Below are positions 58,151 through 64,000 of a stretch of 64,000 nt of DNA, one piece after another. A program made the translations under genes and the position numbers. Origin of the DNA: Saccopteryx bilineata (taxonomy: Eukaryota; Chordata; Mammalia; Chiroptera; Emballonuridae); assembly GCF_036850765.1 (NCBI RefSeq), contig NC_089491.1, positions 127,858,766 through 127,922,765 of the forward strand. The letters run 5' to 3'. The notes beneath the pieces were generated by a model that worked only from the letters and a program-made list of their open reading frames with translations, was not told where the DNA came from and searched no databases. The first letter of the stretch is position 1; each line of letters starts with the position of its first letter.

Positions 58151-58416
58151 GAATACTCCAGCTCCCAGAACCTTCCTGGGCATAACCAGGAAGGAAGCTT
58201 GCCCGCTATAAGGAAGTTACTTAGCACCAACCACGCAGCTCCCTGATCTTTTCAGCCATTGGCTATGAAGGACACACTGTAACACCCTATAGGCTGAACT
58301 TGTGTATATAAGCTAGCTTACTTCCTCGATAAAGTGGATCTACATCACTGAACCTGGTCCCCGGAGTCGGGTCTTTGCGTCTCTGTCATCCTCACCCTTG
58401 GCAGGACTTGTCCACA
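58096..58416 (+). mobile_element. 3' LTR of the class II ERV
   Basis: TGTGGGTGGTGC...TTGTCCACA, 321 bp. TATA-like TGTGTATATAAGC and GATAAAG replacing the AATAAA of the 5' LTR, so its poly(A) signal is mutated or the 5' copy has gained one. It keeps the 14-bp ACATCACTGAACCT segment missing from the 5' LTR. The target duplication CTTCCC follows. Confidence 0.95.
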
Positions 58417-58611
58417 CTTCCCCTTGACTTCTAGTGCCTTGATTGGTTCAACCATCAGCCTATATGCTGAGTGTAGCTTGGTTGGTCTGAGCCCTGGCTC
58501 CAGATGGGGGTTGTTGGGTGGTTCCTGGTTGGGGCGTGTGTGGGAGTTTGTCTATCTCCTTTCCTCTCACTTAAAAAAAATAAAAAAGAAAAGAAATCTG
58601 CCTATTGAGCA

Positions 58612-58950
58612 CTTACATTCTCTAAAAAGGCAAATATGACATACAAGAGGATTATTAAGTACTTAAAAATAAATTTCCTATTTCTGAGTAACTGTGAAAA
58701 TTTCAGTACAACAAAACCACCTCTGTTTTAAATTAAGATCATTTTTAGTCATACATTCTTTAATCTGACACTATAACTTCATTAAATATAATCATACTTT
58801 ACTATTGATTTTATAAAAAGATAAAAGTTAATAATTCTGTTTTTAAATATTCTGAAATACATATTTTTGTTATTCTCCTAGAAATAAAGTTAATATTTTA
58901 TAGAAAAATGATAGTAAATTATATAATGCAGGGGCATGTTATCTTTAATA
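58612..58950. other. AT-rich unassigned DNA
   Basis: No feature recognised. Confidence 0.5.
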
Positions 58951-59410
58951 ACTTTAATGTGGTACAATTTAGAAGTTGGTCAAGTACACATATTTTAAGT
59001 AAACATTTTGATGAGTTTTAACTAATTTAAGTACTGCTCAATCACCACAATGCAGTTATAAATTTTTTTCGTTCCACAAATCTTTTCTTTTATTCCCTCA
59101 CAAACAATCTCTACCTTCTACCCTGTTTTAGGGCCAAGCAACCATCTATTTGCTCTCATTCCTGATCATTTTTCTTTTCAAAAAAGTCATCTAAGCTAGT
59201 ATCATTCATTATGTACCCTTTCTTGTTTGGTTTATTTTGAGCAGTGTAGTACATTCTTGATTCATTCATTTTGTTGTCTCCGTCAGTAGTTTTCTTTTTA
59301 TTGCTGGGTAGCATTTTATTGTAGTGTTCATGTAGAAGTCTTTGTAATTTATGTAATTATGTTTCTAATCATTTTACTATATTGATGTTATTTAGATTAA
59401 GTATTTTTTT

Positions 59411-59697
59411 ATTTTTGACAAAAGAGAGAGACAGACAGGAAGGGAGATGAGAAGCTTCAACTTGTAGTTGTGTCACTTTAGTTGTTCATTGATTTCTTTC
59501 TCATATGTGCCTTGACTCAGGCCTACAACTGAGCCAGTGACCCCTTCCTCAAGCCAGTGACTTTGGACTCAAGCCAGTGTCTATCGGGTCATGTCTATGA
59601 TTCTACACTCAAGGCAACCACCTTGCATTTTTGAACCAAGCCCTCTGTGTCCCAGGCTGACACTTTTTCCACTGCTCCACCACCTACCTGGTCAGGG
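59411..59697 (-). mobile_element. tRNA-derived SINE, GGCTTGAGC family (long subfamily)
   Basis: Plus strand: GAAGGGAGATGAGAAGCTTC, TTCTCATATGTGCCTTGAC, GGGTCATGTCTATGATTC (complement of the diagnostic block) and CACCACCTACCTGGTCAGGG. Target duplication AGATTAAGTATTTTTTT at 59394-59410 and 59698-59714. Confidence 0.93.
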
Positions 59698-60067
59698 AGA
59701 TTAAGTATTTTTTTTATTTCATTTTTTGGATTGCTTTTTGCAAGTGTATAGAAATACAATTAATTTTACAAAGTTTATTTTCTATGTGGCTAACTTGCAA
59801 AACTTGTTTATGAGTTCCTAAAATATTTTGTCTATTCCATAAAATTTTCTATATAGAACATCATATTTTTTTGGAAATACATATAATTTTGCCTCTTTTT
59901 CATTTTTGATGAGTTTTATTTTTTTAAAGTTTCTAGGTTGAATGTTTAGTACACTATTCAATAAATGGGGCAAGATATGACATCATTGTCTTTTTCATAT
60001 ATTAGAAGGAAAGCTTTAAGTCTTTTTATGTTAAGTATAATGTTACCTTTATGAGTTTGAAGAAGAG

Positions 60068-60140
60068 TCTTTCAGTGGAAAGCAGAACAGTTACTCCCCA
60101 AAATGTCCACATCCTAATCCCCAAAACCTGTGAATACGTG
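60068..60140 (+). mobile_element. MaLR-type LTR 5' fragment
   Basis: GTGGAAAGCAGAACAGTTAC, CCCCAAAATGTCCACATCC and TAATCCCCAAAACCTGTGAA are the start of the LTR family also at 34801 and 61021. Only about 70 bp remain. Confidence 0.65.
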
Positions 60141-60324
60141 ACTGCTTTATTTTCTTTCATTTCTGCTAGGAGGATCTCCTTTATACATTTTGTACTGCAG
60201 ATCTGCTAGCAATGCATTCTATTTCTGTTTAACTTGTAAATGTCTTAATTTTTCTGTATTGTTTGATAGTTTTTCAGAAGTACAAACTTGGTTGATTGTT
60301 GTATCTTTCAGTACTTTGAATATA

Positions 60325-60966
60325 GAGGGATACCTCAGTTTTCATTGATAATCGGTCTGAAAACAATCGGCGAAATCTGAAACCAATAAAAACCAAGGCA
60401 ATTATTTCCATATGAATCAATGTAAATCAATTAATTCATTCTAGACACTTCAAAATAAATACAAAAAACACATTTCATAGAGAATAAATGTAGTGTTTAA
60501 TACTAAAAACAATAATAAATTAATATAAAATGATTATAAAAGATTAATGTAAGTAATAAATAAACATTTAACATGGCATTTACTTTTCTGAAGACTCTTC
60601 TTGGCATATGAAAGACGGCGAGGAAGAAAGAGAAAGGTGCAGATACTGTATACGCAGTAATCACTTACATGTAATTGTAGTATTAGCACTTGTAGTCAAT
60701 AAAAAAAAAGCAGAAAAACACTGGAAAGCAATGGAATTTTTTGGCTAGATGCACGGGGTGATGCTCATACAACAGAAACGATGCCACACTGAGCTGAAGA
60801 ACGCATTGGTCACCTTTTGTTTTTGCAAAATTATCAGCTAGGTCACGTGGACACACTGACAAAATCCAAGACAACCAATGAAAACCGGGAGAAACTTTTT
60901 GCGGAAAAAATCAATGAAAACCGAAACTGACGATAACCTAAGTCAACAAAAACTGAGGTATTACTG
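60325..60966. mobile_element. Tigger-like DNA transposon, 642 bp, with TIRs
   Basis: Left end GAGGGATACCTCAGTTTTCA and right end ACTGAGGTATTACTG are inverted repeats, and homology continues inward (TTCATTGAT/ATCAATGAA arms with further GAAACC and GAAAACCG motifs). TA flanks both ends (60323-60324 and 60967-60968). No transposase frame is open; the longest is 74 codons. It is inserted in the antisense L1. Confidence 0.87.
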
Positions 60967-60999
60967 TATCTTACTGCTTCTTGTCTGCTTATGGTGTAT

Positions 61000-61652
61000 G
61001 ATGAAATATAAACTTTTAATCTTATAAAATGTGGTAGGAAGAATAATAAGCCTGTAAAGATGCTCACTTTCTAATCTCCATTGTAAAAAAAATAAAATAA
61101 AATAAAAATAAATAAAAAATAAATAAAAATCTGATCTCCGGAATCCATGAAGATGAATTATATGGGCAACAGTTTTATATATAGGATTAGATGTAGATGT
61201 AAAAGTGTTTATAAAGAAAAGGAATATGGTTACATGAAAAGGGGGGATTAAAGATGTAAATGGAATTAAGATTGCTATCAGATGACCTTAAACTGAGTAG
61301 ATTATCCAGCATTATTATGGCGGGACTAATATATTCATAAAGGTCCTTATAAGTAGAAGAGAAAGGGAGACAACAGAGAGACATGCAGATGCATAGGAAG
61401 GATTTGAACTGACTCTGGTGGCTTTGAAAATGGAGACATGGTCCCAAGAACCAAGGAATGCAAGAGGCCTCTAAAAGCTTTCCCAGCAAGAAAACATATT
61501 CTCTCCTAGAACCTTTGGAAGATATTCAGGCCTGTTGACTGATTTTAGCAAGTGAGGTCAATTTAAGATGTACAACTTCTATAAAAATGTGTGTTATTTG
61601 AAGCTTCTGAGGTTATATCATTTATTCTATAGCAGCAACAGGAAAATAATAC
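61000..61652 (+). mobile_element. MaLR-type LTR, nearly complete
   Basis: GGTAGGAAGAATAATAAGCC start, TATATGGGCAACAG, GATTATCCAGCATTATTATG, GGTCCTTATAAGTAGAAGAG, GGTGGCTTTGAAAATGGAGA, CCAAGGAATGCAAGAGGCCT and a terminal CAGCAACAGGAAAATAATAC follow an MLT1-like LTR. An (AAATA)n run at 61085-61130 interrupts it. Confidence 0.75.
61085..61131. repeat. (AAAATA)n simple repeat
   Basis: Irregular AAAATA/AAATA units of about 45 bp inside the LTR. Confidence 0.9.
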
Positions 61653-62364
61653 GTTGTGAAACCCTTTATGCAATGAGTTCCCTTTTTGTCTTTAGAAAGT
61701 TTAAATACAATGAATATAGTTATGGTTTTCTTTGCATTTACCTTAGTATTTTTTGAGCTTGTTTGTGTAGAGTAATAATTTTTAACTAAGTCTAGGAAGA
61801 TTTCAGTAATTATATTTTTAATTATTCTTTCTGATCTTTTCTCTAATCTTCTGGAACTCACATTATGTATAAATGGAGTACATTTGATAGGTTTCCAGAG
61901 GTTGCCAAAACTCTTTATTTTTATTATTATTAATTTGGTCTTTATTTCTTAGATTGATAATCTCAACTAATTTCTATAAATTCACTGATTATTTTTTTCT
62001 GCCACTTTAAATCTGTGCTTGAGTCCTTCTATAGATTTATTTTTTTTAATTTCTGTTATTATATTTTTAAACCTTATAATTTTTTATCTGGTCCTTTATT
62101 ATAATTTTATCTTTATATTGATATTTTTAATTTGGTGAAACATCATTCTCACCCTTATCTTTAACACTATATCCACAGTTTTCTTTGTTATATGAACATA
62201 TTTAAAATAGTTTATATAAAAACTTTTACAGTACGGTAAGTCTCAAGTCTGTTTTCTTCGCAGATAGTTTCTATTGATGCTTTTTCCATGTGTATGTGCT
62301 ATGCTTTCTTGTTTCTTTGTATATCTCATAATATTTATTAAAAATTAGACTTGTATTTTAAATT

Positions 62365-62810
62365 TTTTGTTTTTAAACATTTTTATTGAATTTATTGGGG
62401 CACCATTGGTTAATAAAATAATACAGATTCCAGGTGCACAGTTTTACATCATCTGTATACTGCATGTGTGTTCACCACCCCAGGTAATGTCTCCCTCAGT
62501 TACCATGTTTCCCCTCTCTATCCTCCTCCACCTCCTCCACCGCCCTTTCCCTCCTGCAATCCCCACACTGTTGTCTGGGTTTGTTATTTTTTCTTTGCTT
62601 AATCCCTTTCCCTTTTTCACCCAGCTCTCCAATCTCTTTCCCCTCTGACAGCTGTCAGTCTCTGTATCTATGAGTTTATTTCTATTTTGTTTGTTAGTTT
62701 ATTATGTTCATTAGATTTTACGTATAAGTGAGATCATATGGTATTTGTCTTTCTCTGACTGACTGATTTCAGTTAGTGTAATTGTTTTTTCTGCTTCTAC
62801 TGGTTTGAGA
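62365..62810 (-). mobile_element. L1 3' end (antisense)
   Basis: ATTTTTATTGAATTTATTGG, AGATTCCAGGTGCACAGTT, TGTGTTCACCACCCCAGG, a pyrimidine-rich CCTCCTCCACCTCC zone and ACGTATAAGTGAGATCATAT match the complement of an L1 3' UTR. This is the longest of the L1 3' ends here. Confidence 0.87.
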
Positions 62811-63020
62811 GAGTAACAATACATTCTTTATTTCAGATTGCCTGTCAGAAATTCTCAATCTCTCCCAATAATTGCTTGTTTTTAAAATAATATTTATACA
62901 TACTTTTAAAACAAAAGTAACAAAACTGCAATTTACTTATTTCCCTGTAATAGTCATCTTTCTATTTGTGTCTAGTTCATGAGAATACTCTCTTCATCGT
63001 GGGAAGAGTGACTCCAATTG
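62811..63020. other. AT-rich unassigned DNA
   Basis: No feature recognised. Confidence 0.5.
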
Positions 63021-63024
63021 AGGA

Positions 63025-63145
63025 GTGATTTTATTTTATTTTATTTATTAATCTGAAAGAGAGAGGAAGGGAGAGAGAGAAAGAGAAACAGTGATTTGTT
63101 GTTCCACTTATTTAAGCTTTCATTGATTGATTTTTGTATGTTAAA
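63025..63145 (-). mobile_element. tRNA-derived SINE 3' fragment
   Basis: TTTATTTTATTTATTAATC tail complement, GA-rich zone, then GTTGTTCCACTTATTTAAGC and TTTCATTGATTGATTTTTG. The head is missing. Confidence 0.72.
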
Positions 63146-63279
63146 ATAAGCACTACATGAATTTCCTAATATAGTTATTTTCATCAGCATTATTTTAATT
63201 TTTATCATTATTTTATTGCTTTTTTGTAACACAATTTGGAAGTGACAGGAAACTCAATTTAAGCTGCCTTGGTTGATTG

Positions 63280-63760
63280 ATTCATTATTTTATTTAGCTT
63301 ATATTTATGGAAGTCCAAATATATACTATTCATTCTTCAGGAAGTTGTGGGTCTAGCAGTGAACAAAATGAGTTAAAATATACTAATAAGTAGTAAGAAC
63401 TATGAAAAAGTGAAGCAAATGAGTAGATATGCATTTAGAATGAAAGACTTTTAAATAGAATTGTTAAGAAAGCCAACTATGAGTGATAACATGTAAGTTG
63501 AAGCTTTAAATAAACAAGAACATCCCAAAAGAGAGAACAATAAATATTAAGGTCCCTAAAGAGGAATGTTCTTGGTATTATAAGAACAGCAAATAAAGCC
63601 TGGATGGCTGAAATAAGAACGGGCAAAAGGATGAAAAAGGAGAGGAAACCCCAAGCTGTGTTCATTCCATGGGGCCTTGTAAGGAATTATAAAGAATTGA
63701 TATTTCATTGTAAGGTTTTGAGCAATGGAACAAAATGATTTTAGTTCTGTTTCTAATTAA
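63280..63760 (-). mobile_element. L2 LINE relic
   Basis: Complement of L2: GGTCTAGCAGTGAACAAAAT, CATGGGGCCTTGTAAGG and GGTTTTGAGCAATGGAACAA in L2 order. Frames are lost. Confidence 0.65.
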
Positions 63761-63957
63761 ACATTTTATAAAGTTTAAATATACATGCAATAAATAGCTT
63801 GTTTATTTTTCATTACTGCATAAATTATTCCATTAAGTGTTTATACTGAAATTTATGTTTACATTCTACTATAAATGGACATTTGCATTGATTCGAGTTT
63901 TTTTATTATTTTTTTTGGGGGGGGCAAAATCAAGAAAATTTAAACAAGCTCTGCCCT

Positions 63958-64000
63958 AAATTTTTTTTTTTTTTTGTATTTTTCTGAAGTTGGAAATGGG
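63958..64000 (-). mobile_element. 380-bp-type SINE, cut by window end
   Basis: T-run followed by TGTATTTTTCTGAAGTTGG and AAATGGG is the complement of the A-tail and terminal body of the family, as at 7448 and 30759. The rest lies outside the window. Confidence 0.9.

Larger units (their letters stand above)
55622..58416 (+). mobile_element. Internally deleted class II ERV (betaretrovirus-like)
   Basis: Order: 5' LTR (55622-55928), primer-binding site (55930-55947), gag-like start (55993), about 1.5 kb of unplaced internal sequence, env-C-terminal-like frame (57857-58150), polypurine tract (about 58078-58095), 3' LTR (58096-58416). The 2.2-kb interior is far short of a full provirus, and I see no protease, reverse transcriptase or integrase. 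The copy is non-autonomous and broken by stops. The Lys-type primer site, Met-Gly gag start and 6-bp duplication together favour class II. Confidence 0.88.
55470..58609 (+). mobile_element. Older SINE split by an ERV, with its own 16-bp TSD
   Basis: The left half (55486-55621) has the GGCCAGTTTGCTCAGTGG head and CT zone; the right half (58423-58593) has the diverged body (CCCTGGCTCCAGATGGGGG, GGGTGGTTCCTGGTTGGGG) and tail. AAATCTGCCTATTGAG occurs at 55470-55485 and 58594-58609 and is the duplication made by the SINE itself. The ERV at 55622-58416 lies between the halves. Confidence 0.95.
58955..62230 (-). mobile_element. Old L1 LINE, antisense, with several insertions
   Basis: 3' UTR complement at 58955-59393 (TCAATCACCACAATGCAG, ATTGCTGGGTAGCATTTTAT). 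ORF2-like complement at 59715-60060 and about 60150-60322 (TTGGTTGATTGTTGTATCTT). 5'-side complement at 61655-62230 (TTTTCTCTAATCTTCTGGAA, AGATTGATAATCTCAACTAA). Insertions are at 59411, about 60068, 60325 and about 61000. No reading frame survives; it may be more than one L1 copy. Confidence 0.75.

Overview
The window looks like intergenic or deep intronic DNA from a bat genome. It is AT-rich, has no operon-like packing and no open reading frame that reads as a host gene. It is dense in interspersed repeats. The organism call rests on two abundant tRNA-derived SINE families. One is about 380 bp, with a head reading CCCTGGCCGGTTGGCTCAG and a body containing GCAGAGCATCGCCCCCTGG. The other is about 330-430 bp, with a head reading GACCAGGCGGTGGCGCAGTGG and an internal run of GGCTTGAGC motifs. 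From memory these match SINEs of bats, most likely the horseshoe-bat side (Yinpterochiroptera, e.g. Rhinolophus). The genus is an inference.

Layout. 1-9.7 kb: mostly unassigned AT-rich DNA with SINEs, MIR, an L2 split by a short L1, and a possible LTR fragment. 10.4-16.2 kb: a decayed L1 on the minus strand (10.42-14.06 kb) facing a plus-strand L1 ORF2 fragment (14.96-16.2 kb), both riddled with SINEs, including three nested in one another at 12.73-13.47 kb. 17.7-31.1 kb: short SINEs, solo LTRs, L1 3' ends, MIR/L2 relics, an intact hAT-type MITE (25.56 kb) and two Tigger/mariner-like elements (28.07 and 29.08 kb). 32-47 kb: sparse, with L2, MER5-like and MER20-like hAT relics, old LTRs and large TG/TA microsatellites. 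49.6-55.1 kb: full SINEs with long target-site duplications, and a solo LTR. 55.47-58.61 kb: the most notable structure, an internally deleted class II (betaretrovirus-like) endogenous retrovirus with two LTRs, primer-binding site, polypurine tract and 6-bp target duplication, inserted inside an older SINE that has its own 16-bp duplication. 58.95-62.8 kb: an old minus-strand L1 carrying a SINE, two LTR pieces and a Tigger-like transposon, then another L1 3' end. 62.8-64 kb: L2 relic and the edge of a further SINE.

I see no functional protein-coding gene, no genuine tRNA/rRNA gene, no CRISPR array and no bacterial or phage gene. Retroviral gag-like and env-like remnants are present inside the ERV but are broken. 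Repeat family names are by recognition from memory and were not checked against a library. Target-site duplications, inverted repeats, LTR pairs and microsatellites are read directly from the sequence.
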